Shown here one piece after another: positions 45,961-56,412 of a stretch of 64,000 nucleotides of DNA. Source of the DNA: NVTR01 sp036480115 (GTDB lineage Bacteria > Pseudomonadota > Alphaproteobacteria > Rhodobacterales > Rhodobacteraceae); NCBI GenBank assembly GCA_965224795.1, contig CBDDAE010000001.1, forward strand, positions 992,001-1,056,000, given 5' to 3'. Each line of letters begins with the position of its first letter. Position 1 is the first letter of the stretch. A model generated the notes under the pieces. The model worked only from the letters and a program-made list of their open reading frames with translations. It ran no database searches and had not been told where the DNA came from. A program made the position numbers and the translations under genes.

Positions 45961-46155
45961 TCATATTCCCATGGTTTTGGCCAACCAAATTAGAAAGACA
46001 CCCACCGCCAACCCGGCCAGGCCGATGGCGCGACGGCCCTCTGGGGTCATGTTTTTAAGCTGTTCAAGCACTTCTTCAAGACGTTGAGGGGCCAGTGCGA
46101 ACACCAGCCCCTCTAATGTCAGAACCAATCCGACTGCCAAAATGACAATGCTCAT
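45961..46155 (-). CDS. DUF2065 small membrane protein
   Basis: A 64-residue protein with two transmembrane helices (IVILAVGLVLTLEGLVFAL and AIGLAGLAVGVFLIWLA) joined by a charged loop. DUF2065 genes regularly accompany hflC. It overlaps the hflC stop by four bases (ATGA). Probably an accessory of the HflKC complex, though no function is established. Confidence 0.9.
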   Translation of the reverse strand: MSIVILAVGLVLTLEGLVFALAPQRLEEVLEQLKNMTPEGRRAIGLAGLAVGVFLIWLAKTMGI

Positions 46156-47024
46156 TCAAGCGGTGTGTCGGTTTTAAAATAGTCAAAAAATTCGCTATCC
46201 GGTGGCATAACCAGGGTGGTGTTGCTGCCGCGAAGCGATTTTTCATAGGCTGTGAGTGAGCGATAGAAAGAAAAGAATTCCGGGTCACGCCCGAACGCTT
46301 CGGCAAATATTGCGTTGCGTTTAGCATCGGCTTCACCACGGGCGATGTCGCTGTCCTTTTGTGCCGCTGACACGGTTTCAACCACGGTACGGTCTGCAAG
46401 CGCACGCACACGTTGTGCGGCTTCGTTACCACGGGCGATTTCATCCGCTGCTTCGCGTTCGCGTTCTGCGCGCATCCGTTCAAACGTTGCTTCCAGGTTT
46501 TGTTCCGGCAGATCGGCGCGTTTGATGCGAACATCAACGACTTCCACACCAAGCGAGGATGCCTGGGCGCGCGACTGGATCAGAATGCGGTTCATCAGCG
46601 ACGCACGGTCAGCAGACAGAACGGCACCGGAATCCACGCTACCCAACACTTCGCGCAATTCAGCGTTCAGAATGCGTTCCAGACGCGGGCGGGCCGTTTC
46701 AATGCCACCGGCACCAACGGCGCGGCGAAACTGAACCGGATCTTTGATCCGCCAACGGGCGAATGCATCGACCACAAGGCGGCGATCATCGGCAGGTGTG
46801 ACCTCCAGCGGCTGGGTGTCCAGCGGCAGGATACGGTCGTCGTATTTCACCACTTCCTGGATCAGTGGAATTTTGAACGACAGGCCCGGTTCGGTGATAA
46901 CGTTTTTGACTTCACCAAATTGCAACACCAGCGCCTTTTCCCGTTCATCAACGATGAAAAGGGATGAAAAAACCGCCGCCAGAATAACGGCCAGTACGGG
47001 CAGGATATATGTTGTTTTACGCAT
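46152..47024 (-). CDS. hflC: HflC, regulator of membrane protease FtsH
   Basis: A 290-residue SPFH/prohibitin-domain protein with one N-terminal membrane anchor (ILPVLAVILAAVFSSLFIVD). With HflK it builds a large cage around FtsH and tunes turnover of membrane proteins. Conserved parts include EREKALVLQFGEVK, DTQPLEVTPADDRRLVVDAF and a long Ala/Glu/Arg-rich helix. One base separates it from the hflK stop, and it is translationally coupled to the DUF2065 gene. Confidence 0.97.
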   Translation of the reverse strand: MRKTTYILPVLAVILAAVFSSLFIVDEREKALVLQFGEVKNVITEPGLSFKIPLIQEVVKYDDRILPLDTQPLEVTPADDRRLVVDAFARWRIKDPVQFRRAVGAGGIETARPRLERILNAELREVLGSVDSGAVLSADRASLMNRILIQSRAQASSLGVEVVDVRIKRADLPEQNLEATFERMRAEREREAADEIARGNEAAQRVRALADRTVVETVSAAQKDSDIARGEADAKRNAIFAEAFGRDPEFFSFYRSLTAYEKSLRGSNTTLVMPPDSEFFDYFKTDTPLE

Positions 47025-47025
47025 T

Positions 47026-48159
47026 TTAATTGCTCCCGCCTGATGTGTCGTTGCGACGTAACTCGTTCAGCGGCAGATAGGGCACAACGCCCTGCCCGCC
47101 TTCGCTTGATGGATCAATGATGATCTTATCGACGCTGCCAAGAACCCGTTCCAGGGTTTCCAGATACAGCCGCTTGCGCGTCACTTCCGGGGCTTTGGCG
47201 TATTCTTCATAAACAGCCACAAAACGTGATGCTTCACCTTCGGCCTGATTGACCACCTGGGCGCGGTAACCTTCGGCCTGTTCCAGCAATTGCGCAGCAG
47301 TACCACGGGCTTCCGCCACCACCTGGTTGGCGTAAGCATCAGCACGTTTTTCCAGCGTATCACGGGTTTGTTCAGCCGCCTGCACCTGACGGAACGCATC
47401 AATCACTTCGCGCGGCGGATCAGCCTTATCAAAGTTGACGCGCACGATGTTGATGCCACTTTCGTAACCATCCAACGTTAATTGGATCAGGTCCTGTAGT
47501 TCCTGGGCAATCACACCACGATCCCGGTTCAGGATTGGTGCCAGATTGGAGCGGGCGATAATTTCACGCATGGCCGATTCTGACACAGCGCGAATGGTTT
47601 CCTGCGGACCAGCAATATTGAACAGGAATTTTTGCGCGTCATTGATGTTCCAGACAACCTGAAAATCAATATCAACGATGTTTTCGTCGCCTGTCAACAT
47701 CAGCCCTTCATCAGAACGACTGCCACGACCAACACCGATATCTTCGGTGTTTTCACGGGTCACCGGCAGAATTTCCGCCGTCACAACCGGCCAGGGCGCA
47801 AAGTTCAGCCCTTCGGTGCCGGTTTGGGAATATTTACCAAACAGCAGCTCAACCGACTGTTCGGATGTATCCACCCGGTAGAAAGAGGCAAACAGCCAAA
47901 GCGCAACAACTGCCAGCAAGCCAAGGCCAATAGTGCCACGGGTTAATTTGGGCCCCTCAGGACCGCCACCTTTGCCGTTGCCACCACGACCGCCCATCAG
48001 GACGCGCAGTTGTTCCTGACCTTTTTTGACGATTTGGTCGATATCAGGGATTTGTGGGTCGTTTGGGCGTTGTCCGCCAGGGCGTTTATCATCGCCGCCG
48101 TTCTGGCCACCGCGATCATCGCCGCCGCCGCCCCATGGTCCGCCGTTGTTACTGGCCAT
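47026..48159 (-). CDS. hflK: HflK, regulator of membrane protease FtsH
   Basis: A 377-residue partner of HflC. A Gly/Asp/Pro-rich cytoplasmic N-terminus (GGGDDRGGQNGGDDKRPGG) precedes one transmembrane helix (GLGLLAVVALWLFASFYRV, residues ~76-95), then an SPFH domain and a coiled-coil helix (QVQAAEQTRDTLEKRADAYA). First gene of the hflK-hflC-DUF2065 set; 62 bases separate it from the stop of the gor gene. Confidence 0.97.
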   Translation of the reverse strand: MASNNGGPWGGGGDDRGGQNGGDDKRPGGQRPNDPQIPDIDQIVKKGQEQLRVLMGGRGGNGKGGGPEGPKLTRGTIGLGLLAVVALWLFASFYRVDTSEQSVELLFGKYSQTGTEGLNFAPWPVVTAEILPVTRENTEDIGVGRGSRSDEGLMLTGDENIVDIDFQVVWNINDAQKFLFNIAGPQETIRAVSESAMREIIARSNLAPILNRDRGVIAQELQDLIQLTLDGYESGINIVRVNFDKADPPREVIDAFRQVQAAEQTRDTLEKRADAYANQVVAEARGTAAQLLEQAEGYRAQVVNQAEGEASRFVAVYEEYAKAPEVTRKRLYLETLERVLGSVDKIIIDPSSEGGQGVVPYLPLNELRRNDTSGGSN

Positions 48160-48221
48160 TTTGTGTCTTTCCTCTCAGACAATTTTCTTGCTTAGCTATC
48201 TGTGTATTTTTCGCCCAAAGT

Positions 48222-49577
48222 TCAAGCGGTTCTTGTCGGTTGTTTCATTAACACAATTTCTTCGGACATTGTTGGATGAACTGCAACAGTCCGATCAAAA
48301 TCTTCTTTGGTCGCCCCCATCTTGATGGCGACAGCCACCATCTGGATCAATTCCCCGGCCCCCGGCGCAATGATGTGGCAGCCTAATATCTTGCGGCTTT
48401 GCGTACACACGATCAGTTTGAACATCACCCGTTCGTTCTTGTCGATGAATGAATTTTGCATGGGGCGAAAGGCAGCTGAATACACCTCTATCGGGCGATC
48501 ATCGCGGGCCTGTTCTTCGGTCATGCCCACGGCGCCATATTCTGGCTGGGTGAAAACGGCCGACGCGACAAGTTCATGATCCGGCTTGGTCGGGTTGCCT
48601 TTGAACACGGTTTCCACGAATGCGGCACCTTCCCGGATCGCCACCGGCGTCAGGTTAATGCGGTCGGTCACATCACCGACGGCAAAGATCGAAGGCACGG
48701 CGGTTTGTGAATAATCGTCAACCTCAATCTGGCCCGCCCGGCCCAGTTTGACGCCGATGTCTTCCAGCCCCAGATCAGCGCTGTTGGGGATGCGCCCGGT
48801 GGCGTAGATCACCGCGTCATATTCCAATTCGCGCCCATCGGTGGATTTTACCGTAATACCGCCATCTGATTTGGTCAGCCGTTCCACATCACAGCCCACA
48901 TGCAGGGTGATCCCATTGCGCTGGATCAGTTCAGCGATATGGCCGCGAGCCTCATCATCAAAGCCGCGCAAGATTTGCGCACCGCGATAATATTGCGTGG
49001 TTTCAACGCCAAGGCCGTTCAGGATACAGGCAAATTCGCAGGCGATATAACCGCCGCCAACGATCAGTGCGCGTTTGGGTAGTTGGTCCATCAGAAAGAC
49101 TTCGTTGGAGGTCCAGGCCAGTTCGCGCCCCGGCACATCCGGCACAAAGGGCGTACCGCCGGTCGCCACGAGGATGTGTTTGGCGGTATAGCTTTTGCCA
49201 TCTGCCAGCTGCACGGTATGGGCATCGGTTAGAACCGCGCGCTGATCAAAGATATCCACCCCCGGCTTGCCCAGATTGGTGCGGTAGATATTTTCCAGCC
49301 GGTCCAGTTCGCCGTGCAGGTTTTTGCGGAATTTTGGCCAATCAAAGCTACCAATCTTGATATCCCAGCCATAGGCCACCGCCTCGGTCGCCGCGCTGGA
49401 ATAACCCGACGCAAACACCATCAGCTTTTTCGGTACACAACCGCGAATAACGCAGGTGCCCCCCATGCGGTATTCTTCTGCCAACGCCACCCGCGCCCCG
49501 GTTTCAGCCGCCACGCGCCCGGCACGCACCCCGCCAGAGCCGCCACCAATTACGAAAAGATCATAGTCAAAAGCCAT
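48222..49577 (-). CDS. gor: Glutathione-disulfide reductase
   Basis: A 451-residue FAD enzyme reducing GSSG with NADPH. It has FAD motif IGGGSGGVRAGRVAAE, the redox disulfide GGTCVIRGCVPKK (Cys42/Cys47 region), an NADPH-binding ALIVGGGYIACEFACIL, the second FAD motif FAVGDVTDRINLTPVA and the dimer-interface HPTMSEE with the catalytic His. The RGCVPKK form is typical of glutathione reductases rather than lipoamide dehydrogenases. Upstream lies rpiA. Confidence 0.96.
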   Translation of the reverse strand: MAFDYDLFVIGGGSGGVRAGRVAAETGARVALAEEYRMGGTCVIRGCVPKKLMVFASGYSSAATEAVAYGWDIKIGSFDWPKFRKNLHGELDRLENIYRTNLGKPGVDIFDQRAVLTDAHTVQLADGKSYTAKHILVATGGTPFVPDVPGRELAWTSNEVFLMDQLPKRALIVGGGYIACEFACILNGLGVETTQYYRGAQILRGFDDEARGHIAELIQRNGITLHVGCDVERLTKSDGGITVKSTDGRELEYDAVIYATGRIPNSADLGLEDIGVKLGRAGQIEVDDYSQTAVPSIFAVGDVTDRINLTPVAIREGAAFVETVFKGNPTKPDHELVASAVFTQPEYGAVGMTEEQARDDRPIEVYSAAFRPMQNSFIDKNERVMFKLIVCTQSRKILGCHIIAPGAGELIQMVAVAIKMGATKEDFDRTVAVHPTMSEEIVLMKQPTRTA

Positions 49578-49618
49578 GTGGCCCCCTTATTTCAGGTGCG
49601 CAATTGGCACCCGCAAAC

Positions 49619-50383
49619 CTAACTCGTGCCATCATCCTGTTCGCTATCAGGCTTGGTGCCAACACTAACTAGTTCTTCAACTTCAACCTTGCCATCCCCA
49701 TGGCCGATCACAACCGCGTCACAAATGTCAATAAACAAACCATTTTCCACAATCCCGGGGATCTGATTCAGTATCATCGATAATCGGCGGGGGTTATCTA
49801 TGCGCTCTAAATGCATATCCAGCACATGGTTGCCTTCATCAGTGACAAACGCCTGATCTCCGTTCATGCGCAACATGGTTGAATGGCCCTGCACGCCCAT
49901 ACTGATCAAGGTTTCTTCCAGCAATACCTGGGTTGCCTGCCAACCAAACGGAATAACTTCAACCGGCAACGGAAATTTTCCAAGCGTTTCAACCCGTTTG
50001 GAAGCATCGGCAATGACAATCATTCGATCACTGGCTGTGGCGACTATTTTTTCCTGCAAATGCGCGCCGCCTGCGCCTTTGATCAGGGTCAGATGCTTGT
50101 CAAACTCATCCGCACCGTCAATTGTCAGGTCCAGCCAGCGGGCTTGGGCCAAAGTTACCACTTTAATGCCAACGTCACGGGCCAGTTCTGCAGTTCGGTT
50201 AGATGTCGGAACGCCGGTTATTTTCAGCCCTTCGTCGCGCACCCTTTCACCCAGACACTTCACCAGCCAGGCGGCGGTGGAACCCGTCCCCAGGCCAACT
50301 TTCATTCCGTCCTCGACAAATTCACTGGCGCGTTTGGCAGCGACAAACTTTGCGGTATCGATGGGGGATAGATTGGCAGTCAT
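49619..50383 (-). CDS. rpiA: Ribose-5-phosphate isomerase A
   Basis: A 254-residue RpiA interconverting ribose-5- and ribulose-5-phosphate. The start at 50383 (MTANLSPIDTAKFVAAK) is chosen because the frame to 50470 has no family resemblance. Motifs are GLGTGSTAAWLVKCLG, TSNRTAELA, the catalytic IDGADEFDKHLTLIKGAGGA with LQEKIVA. The C-terminal ~25 residues are an acidic extension (VGTKPDSEQDDGTS). It is divergent from sdaA, 158 bases apart. Confidence 0.97.
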   Translation of the reverse strand: MTANLSPIDTAKFVAAKRASEFVEDGMKVGLGTGSTAAWLVKCLGERVRDEGLKITGVPTSNRTAELARDVGIKVVTLAQARWLDLTIDGADEFDKHLTLIKGAGGAHLQEKIVATASDRMIVIADASKRVETLGKFPLPVEVIPFGWQATQVLLEETLISMGVQGHSTMLRMNGDQAFVTDEGNHVLDMHLERIDNPRRLSMILNQIPGIVENGLFIDICDAVVIGHGDGKVEVEELVSVGTKPDSEQDDGTS

Positions 50384-50541
50384 TACAACAACTCCGTTTG
50401 TTGGGTCCTTATAGAAAACCTGACTGCGGGGCGCGAGGGGTAATCGCCCAATACTGCGCAAGTGACGCAAGAGACGTCGTATTAAGCGTTGAACCAGAAC
50501 ACAACACCGTGCAATTGACGGTAACCGTTTTGGAGCGACCC

Positions 50542-51915
50542 ATGTTTCTTTCTGTTTTTGAAATGTTCAAAGTCGGCATTGGCCCGTCTTCATCCCACAC
50601 AATGGGGCCAATGGTTGCGGCAGGACGGTTTTTGGACAAATTGCGGGCATCCCCATTTAGCGCCCACGGGTTACGTGCCTCGTTGCATGGATCCTTAGCT
50701 TTTACCGGGGTTGGCCATGCCACGGATCGCGCCACAATACTGGGCTTAGCCGGGTTTTTGCCAGAAACCTATGATCAGGCCAGAGCAGATACGGCACTGG
50801 TGAAAATTAAGTCGGATAAGCACGTGTCGCCCGAGGGGCTTGGCAATTTGGCCTTTGACCCGGAAACCGACATCAAATTTGACTTCGGCCCTCCCCTGCC
50901 CGACCACGCCAATGGCATGATCCTGATGGCCACTGACAGTCAGGGCGATGTGATTCTGCAAGAGGTATATTATTCGGTCGGTGGCGGTTTCGTCATGACG
51001 GATGGCGAATTGGCCGCCGGCAAAGACACCGATGACGGCGCGCCTGTGCCCTACCCGTTCCATTCTGCCGTTGAAATGTTGCTGATGTGCGCCTCGTCCA
51101 GCAAATCCATCGCCGAACTGAAACGCGCGAATGAGCTGTCGCGAATTGGTCACGACGCATTGGAAAGTGGTTTGGCCCGGGTCTGGCAGGTGATGAATGA
51201 TTGCATCAATACCGGGCTGGTCACCGACGGCATTTTGCCCGGCGGGTTGAAAGTGCGTCGCCGTGCCAAGTCGATCCATGATCAGTTGCAGGCCGAGCGC
51301 GGCATGAATATGAGCGCACCCCACACCATCAACGACTGGATGGGCGTTTATGCCATGGCGGTGAATGAGGAAAACGCCGCTGGCGGGCAGGTCGTAACCG
51401 CCCCCACAAACGGCGCCGCAGGGGTGATCCCGGCCACCCTGCGCTATTGGCTGGACCATGTGCCCGGGGCGTCACAAGCTGGTGTTGGGGATTTTCTGCT
51501 GACGGCGGCGGCAATTGGCGGGCTGATCAAGCATAATGCGTCGATCTCGGGCGCTGAATGCGGTTGTCAGGCCGAAGTCGGATCAGCCTCAGCAATGGCG
51601 GCTGCTGGCTTGGCTTGTGTGCTTGGCGGCAGTCCGGAACAGATTGAAAACGCGGCTGAAATCGCACTGGAACATCATCTGGGCATGACCTGCGATCCCA
51701 TCGCAGGGCTGGTGCAGGTGCCGTGTATTGAACGCAACGCCCTAGGCGCAATCAAGGCAGTGTCAGCCGCGTCATTGGCGATGCGCGGCGACGGGCAGCA
51801 TCTGGTACCGCTGGATGCGGCCATTGAAACCATGCGCCAGACCGGCGTGGATATGAGCACGAATTACAAGGAAACCAGCTTGGGTGGTTTGGCCGTCAAC
51901 GTACCTAATTGTTAG
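50542..51915 (+). CDS. sdaA: L-serine ammonia-lyase, iron-sulfur type
   Basis: A single-chain 457-residue enzyme converting serine to pyruvate and ammonia by a [4Fe-4S] cluster. The start at 50542 gives MFLSVFEMFKVGIGPSSSHTMGP, the standard N-terminus; an upstream frame is rejected. The N-terminal ACT-like domain is fused to the catalytic domain, in which SGAECGCQAEVGSASAMAA, GMTCDPIAGLVQVPC supply the cluster Cys. Its last bases overlap the convergent SRAP gene by four. Confidence 0.97.
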   Translation: MFLSVFEMFKVGIGPSSSHTMGPMVAAGRFLDKLRASPFSAHGLRASLHGSLAFTGVGHATDRATILGLAGFLPETYDQARADTALVKIKSDKHVSPEGLGNLAFDPETDIKFDFGPPLPDHANGMILMATDSQGDVILQEVYYSVGGGFVMTDGELAAGKDTDDGAPVPYPFHSAVEMLLMCASSSKSIAELKRANELSRIGHDALESGLARVWQVMNDCINTGLVTDGILPGGLKVRRRAKSIHDQLQAERGMNMSAPHTINDWMGVYAMAVNEENAAGGQVVTAPTNGAAGVIPATLRYWLDHVPGASQAGVGDFLLTAAAIGGLIKHNASISGAECGCQAEVGSASAMAAAGLACVLGGSPEQIENAAEIALEHHLGMTCDPIAGLVQVPCIERNALGAIKAVSAASLAMRGDGQHLVPLDAAIETMRQTGVDMSTNYKETSLGGLAVNVPNC

Positions 51916-52577
51916 TCATCAAACGGTTCAATAAGCTCTGGACCACTTGCCCGGTTTGAATTCACTGTCGGGCGGACCCGGTGGAATTTTAAAGCGTTTT
52001 CCGGCGCGGATTTCATCAGAGTGGCCGCGCCCTTGCCTACCTCACCCAACCAAAGCCCAAAATCAGCTGGCGACAGGATGACCGGCATCCGGTGGTGGAT
52101 TTTGGACATTGCGGTATTGGCACCGGTTGTCACGACAGCGCAAGCGTTCACCGGTTCATCGTCGCCGCCCCAGCTTTGCCAGATACCGGCCAAAACAATC
52201 GGTTCCCCATCAGCGCGGGTGATATACCATGGCAGACGGTTGCCATCCGCGCCCTTGGTCCATTCATAAAACCCACTGGCAACAATCAGACAACGCCGCG
52301 CCCGGCAGGCATCACGAAACGCCGGTTTTTCAGCGACGGTTTCGGCGCGGGCATTGATTAGCAAGGGGCCGCCATTAGGTTTCTTGTACCATTTTGGAAT
52401 AAACCCCCAGCGCATCGATACCAAACGGCGTCCGGTTTCATCTGCAAAAACAATATGAATTTGCGTGGTGGGGCAGACATTAAAATTTGGCACCTCAGGC
52501 AGATTATTTGCCGGGGTCGCCGCAAATAACTGGGCCATGGCTTCGGTTGGCACGGTCACAGCAAGTCGCCCACACAT
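51912..52577 (-). CDS. SOS response-associated peptidase (SRAP/HMCES family)
   Basis: A 221-residue protein with the absolutely conserved N-terminal MCGRLA, whose Cys2 (exposed after Met removal) covalently traps abasic sites in single-stranded DNA. Other family residues are the Asn/Arg in INARAETVAEKPAF, the Glu in VASGFYEW and the catalytic His in KIHHRMPVIL. The protein shields abasic sites from error-prone repair. Single gene, convergent with sdaA. Confidence 0.95.
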   Translation of the reverse strand: MCGRLAVTVPTEAMAQLFAATPANNLPEVPNFNVCPTTQIHIVFADETGRRLVSMRWGFIPKWYKKPNGGPLLINARAETVAEKPAFRDACRARRCLIVASGFYEWTKGADGNRLPWYITRADGEPIVLAGIWQSWGGDDEPVNACAVVTTGANTAMSKIHHRMPVILSPADFGLWLGEVGKGAATLMKSAPENALKFHRVRPTVNSNRASGPELIEPFDD

Positions 52578-52629
52578 CTATAAAGTACCTTTTCAAATTT
52601 CCGCGCCAAAGCCACAAATTCGCTTGTGT

Positions 52630-55600
52630 TCAGCCTGCGCCCTCACCAACGATCATGAATGGGGCCCAATAGGACGGGTGTTGTTTTCGGGCTTCCAATG
52701 TCGGATCATCCAATATTGCCAGCATTGTTTGACGCAAAGCTTCAGCAAACCCAAGGCCCTGTTGGCTATCTACCCGTGCCAATACGGACGTGGTTATTTC
52801 TGCCGATGCGTCGGAATAAACTGGCCAATGGGACACCATTAAGCTGCGCGCTCCCGCGTAAAAAAACGCATTTGCTAGTCCGGTCAGTCCTTCGGAGCTG
52901 TCGCGGTTTCCTGCAGCGGTATTGCAGGCGGATAGCAACACAATATCTGCGTCCAGCTTTAGTTCCGCTATTTCGCCTGTTGTCAGCAAGCCATCCCCGC
53001 CCGGTTCCGCTGAATTTGTTGGCGAAAGAACCAAACCAGCATTCTCAGCACCAATTTCCCCCGCTATCAGACCATGGGTGGCAAAGGATAGAGTTCGAAA
53101 ACCGGCAAGTTCACCGGATTCGCTCATATCACGCAATTGCGCTTCTGTTGCCATATCTTGCAAAAGCAAACGGCTGCTTTCATCAAAATGTCGGATAGAT
53201 TGTTGTAATTCGCAGCGCGTTTCCGGCAAGGCCCTTAAGGATGCCAGAGCCTTGGAATCTACAACGTCGCCGCGCAGCAGTTTTTGGTCATCATTTAAAC
53301 TTAGAGACGCTACAAATACCGTTTCCGACGGCCCCAAGTCACATTCAAATTCAATTGCTCCATCTACCTGCGAGCCGATCAAAGGATCACCGATACCTAG
53401 AAACCTGTTTACCTGATTATTTTTTCGATCCGGCGCTGACCTTAAGGCTTGCAAACTGGCAACTGTCGGCACGACAAACACCGACATGTCCCGGATCAAC
53501 CAATCGACACTTTGCAAAGGTGCATCTTTTGTCGGCGGGCTGCGAACCAACAGATGAAAGGGTAAGGCTATTAATGCCTGATCGGGGACTACTATTAATT
53601 TTGACTTACCTTCAAATATTTCGGCGACAGGTCCCAGAACCGTTTCATAAGCTGTATGGGCAAGCGCCGTATCAAATTTTGACACCGCGGATTTGGCAGT
53701 ATCAGCAACAGGTGTGTCCAGCGAAAATGATCCGCGCGTTTGACCCGCACCCTGGTTACAGTTTGGGTCAGTAAGAGCAGCTTCGCACCGCAATCGCTGA
53801 GAAATTTGCTGCAGAGTCGCGCGCGATACAGTGCTGCCAGTCGCAACCCTTTCTCGGGTGACCGCCATTATGGCACTACCTTGCAGGCCCGCGACCGAGT
53901 CTTCGTTACTTGTGGCAAACATCACCAACACTTCGTCAGGCCCCAGCATCGCGCCAACATCACGCAATTCCACTGGCGTCGGAAATGCTGCACTATTAAA
54001 TTTTGGTGACACAGACTGAATACGGTTTTGAACCTGTACAAACAATTCGCGGGCAATATCTAAGCGAGCATCTATTTTTGTACCGTCGCCACCACTGGCT
54101 ATCACCTCGGTGAATTCCTGGTTCAGTTTAGCAATATTCGCCTCAATATCTTGCAGTTCACGTATCATTTCCGCCAGCGCCGGTGCCGATTCCCACCGGG
54201 ATGACGCACGCTGAAGGGTGTTTCCAACACTAAGACCATTTACCTGTTGCGCTATTAAAAATGCCTCATTGATAAAGTCCGTAGACGTGTTTCCGGTTGT
54301 CTGCGCTGCCTGGCGCAATGCCGCCTCAATGTGCAGCGGGAAATGATCGCGCGCGTCCAACAATTCCAGACGCCCCGGTCTGTTGATTGTATTCGACACC
54401 TCTCTAAAAAGGGCTAGGGCTGCCTTATTGCGCCCACGTTCAAGTTCAATGCGCCCCCTAAGTGCCTGCATTGCCGTTTGCACCGGATCATCTTTCCCAA
54501 GCCCTAAAACAGCCAACCCGGCAAATTTTTCTGATTCCGCAAGCCGATCCTCTGACCAGGCATTCCAGGCCAATGTCGTATAAGCGAAACCTGTTGTGAC
54601 GTTAGAATTCGGTCGCTCTTCCCAGCCTGCGACGGTATTTGCAGCCTGCGCATACAGCTTTTCGGCCTGATTTCCGCTACCAACCTGTTCCAGTAGTTTG
54701 GCATGCGCCAACATGATGGGAAGGCGGTAGGGTGAATTTGGCTCGGTGTTGTCTTCTAATGTGGTTCTCGCATTTTCAATAACCTCCAATGCCTCGCGGT
54801 CTTGCCCTGAACGAAATAATGCCGTTGCCAAGCTAGCCTGAGCAACCAGAGTTTTCTCGTTAATTAAACCGTTCTGTTGTATATGTAGTTCCAGAGATTT
54901 GCGCGCCAAATCCACAGCATTTTCATGCTTGCCCAATTGAGTTTGAACCAGGCTCCAGGATCCTAATAGATCAGCCCAACGGCTATCATCTGTTAGGTTT
55001 TCCTGCCGCAACAAGTCAGCCGCTTCAAGAAATTGAGTTCCAGCACTTTCCATGTCTTTTTGGGTCATTCGCAACTGCCCAAGCAGCAGGAACATTTCCG
55101 CTCTTAGTTCTGGGGCGGAAATTGGGTTAGCCAGATTTGCAGCCAAAGCCACATCAATTTCCAAACCCGTCTCTGCCAACCTGTCGGCATTAAAAAGCAA
55201 ATTTATCCGCTCAATCCAAAGCCGCTGGACAGGTTTTGCATTTGGGCCATTTTGCAAGTCTGCAATCAAAATTGCCGTATTGATAAAATCCAGCGCTTCA
55301 TCATAGCGACCGTTTTCACTAAGCCACTGCGCAACATCCACAAAATTGACAATTGCGTCGAATTCCACCGCAGCCAGATAGCCAATTGGGAAACTCGCCA
55401 ATCGTTGAGCCCAGGCCAATGCCGCACTTGGGTTTTTATCTATAAGATGGGCTTTGATAATCACGTCATAGATTTGCGCGGTTGTCGGATCGTCAGACAA
55501 AACCCGTTCGGTCAAATTTCGCGCAATTCGATCTGACTGAGACACATTCTTTGCAAGTATGGCTTTTTGAAAATTTTCGATGCCCGACAAATCAGCATCA

Positions 55601-56403
55601 GCTGTTGTCCGTATCTGTGTTAATTCAATGGCCTGCCGCGTCCATTCATCCAGAATACCCTCAGGGTCCACCCCCTGTTGCACAGCATGTTCAAACAGTT
55701 CATCAAAAAATTGTTGCAATAAATCAAACACATCCGGCAGGGTGTCATTCAGCCAATCCAGATCAACCGAAAGCGCAGGGCCAGCATGGACCACCGCTTC
55801 TATCGGGTGGCCAAGTTCCAGATGCGAAAACGCCCGGATCAGCCCTGCTTCCAGCGCTATTTCATCATCCTCACCATATGCAAAAGCAGTGATCGCTGAC
55901 AGTTCTGAAGCTATTATCGCTGCCGTTTCGGGCTGACCTGCTTCCAGATAAGTCCACGCTAAATTAAGTAGCCCAAAATGTAGAGTTTCAGGGTCTACAT
56001 TTTTTTGGCGCTCAATTCGTACCGCCTGAGTCAGACTGCGTACCGCTTCGGTCTCGTTGCCTTGGGATGCGTACATATTGCCCAACAGCTCCAACACCGG
56101 CAGACGGCGTTCATCTATCAGCCCAAACAAAATTATTGCGTCATGGTTAAGTTCTATGAGCTCAGCCAAGGGCGCATCACTATCGTCCAGGTAATAGTTG
56201 ATCGTCGCTTTCACCTCGCGCGCAAGATACCGGGCATTGTCGTCCGCAGCCTCTTCCAATGCTAAGGCGGCAAGCGCCGCCGCGCCGTCCCAATCCTGCT
56301 GCTCCATTAGCCCATACGCCTGCTCAATTCGCAAATCCTGGGATTGGACCGGTGCTATGGTGGATAAAAACATCGCCAGTAATAGCCAGTTAAAAAAGCG
56401 CAT
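52630..56403 (-). CDS. Exported TPR-CHAT protease (caspase-like)
   Basis: A 1257-residue protein with a signal peptide (MRFFNWLLLAMFLSTIAPVQS). Residues ~25-760 form helical TPR-like repeats (AQASLATALFRSGQDREALEV and many similar units). The C-terminal ~420 residues are a CHAT domain: the catalytic dyad is His1110 (LSFATHGLIAGE) and Cys1160 (VLLSACNTAAGN), followed by GLANAFFYAGARSLMVSHWP. Bacterial CHAT proteins are cysteine peptidases, some activated by TPR-mediated sensing. An exported version is less common. It is last of the four-gene operon, 9 bases behind the rhodanese-like gene. The target is unknown. Confidence 0.92.
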   Translation of the reverse strand: MRFFNWLLLAMFLSTIAPVQSQDLRIEQAYGLMEQQDWDGAAALAALALEEAADDNARYLAREVKATINYYLDDSDAPLAELIELNHDAIILFGLIDERRLPVLELLGNMYASQGNETEAVRSLTQAVRIERQKNVDPETLHFGLLNLAWTYLEAGQPETAAIIASELSAITAFAYGEDDEIALEAGLIRAFSHLELGHPIEAVVHAGPALSVDLDWLNDTLPDVFDLLQQFFDELFEHAVQQGVDPEGILDEWTRQAIELTQIRTTADADLSGIENFQKAILAKNVSQSDRIARNLTERVLSDDPTTAQIYDVIIKAHLIDKNPSAALAWAQRLASFPIGYLAAVEFDAIVNFVDVAQWLSENGRYDEALDFINTAILIADLQNGPNAKPVQRLWIERINLLFNADRLAETGLEIDVALAANLANPISAPELRAEMFLLLGQLRMTQKDMESAGTQFLEAADLLRQENLTDDSRWADLLGSWSLVQTQLGKHENAVDLARKSLELHIQQNGLINEKTLVAQASLATALFRSGQDREALEVIENARTTLEDNTEPNSPYRLPIMLAHAKLLEQVGSGNQAEKLYAQAANTVAGWEERPNSNVTTGFAYTTLAWNAWSEDRLAESEKFAGLAVLGLGKDDPVQTAMQALRGRIELERGRNKAALALFREVSNTINRPGRLELLDARDHFPLHIEAALRQAAQTTGNTSTDFINEAFLIAQQVNGLSVGNTLQRASSRWESAPALAEMIRELQDIEANIAKLNQEFTEVIASGGDGTKIDARLDIARELFVQVQNRIQSVSPKFNSAAFPTPVELRDVGAMLGPDEVLVMFATSNEDSVAGLQGSAIMAVTRERVATGSTVSRATLQQISQRLRCEAALTDPNCNQGAGQTRGSFSLDTPVADTAKSAVSKFDTALAHTAYETVLGPVAEIFEGKSKLIVVPDQALIALPFHLLVRSPPTKDAPLQSVDWLIRDMSVFVVPTVASLQALRSAPDRKNNQVNRFLGIGDPLIGSQVDGAIEFECDLGPSETVFVASLSLNDDQKLLRGDVVDSKALASLRALPETRCELQQSIRHFDESSRLLLQDMATEAQLRDMSESGELAGFRTLSFATHGLIAGEIGAENAGLVLSPTNSAEPGGDGLLTTGEIAELKLDADIVLLSACNTAAGNRDSSEGLTGLANAFFYAGARSLMVSHWPVYSDASAEITTSVLARVDSQQGLGFAEALRQTMLAILDDPTLEARKQHPSYWAPFMIVGEGAG

Positions 56404-56412
56404 CGATGCGAC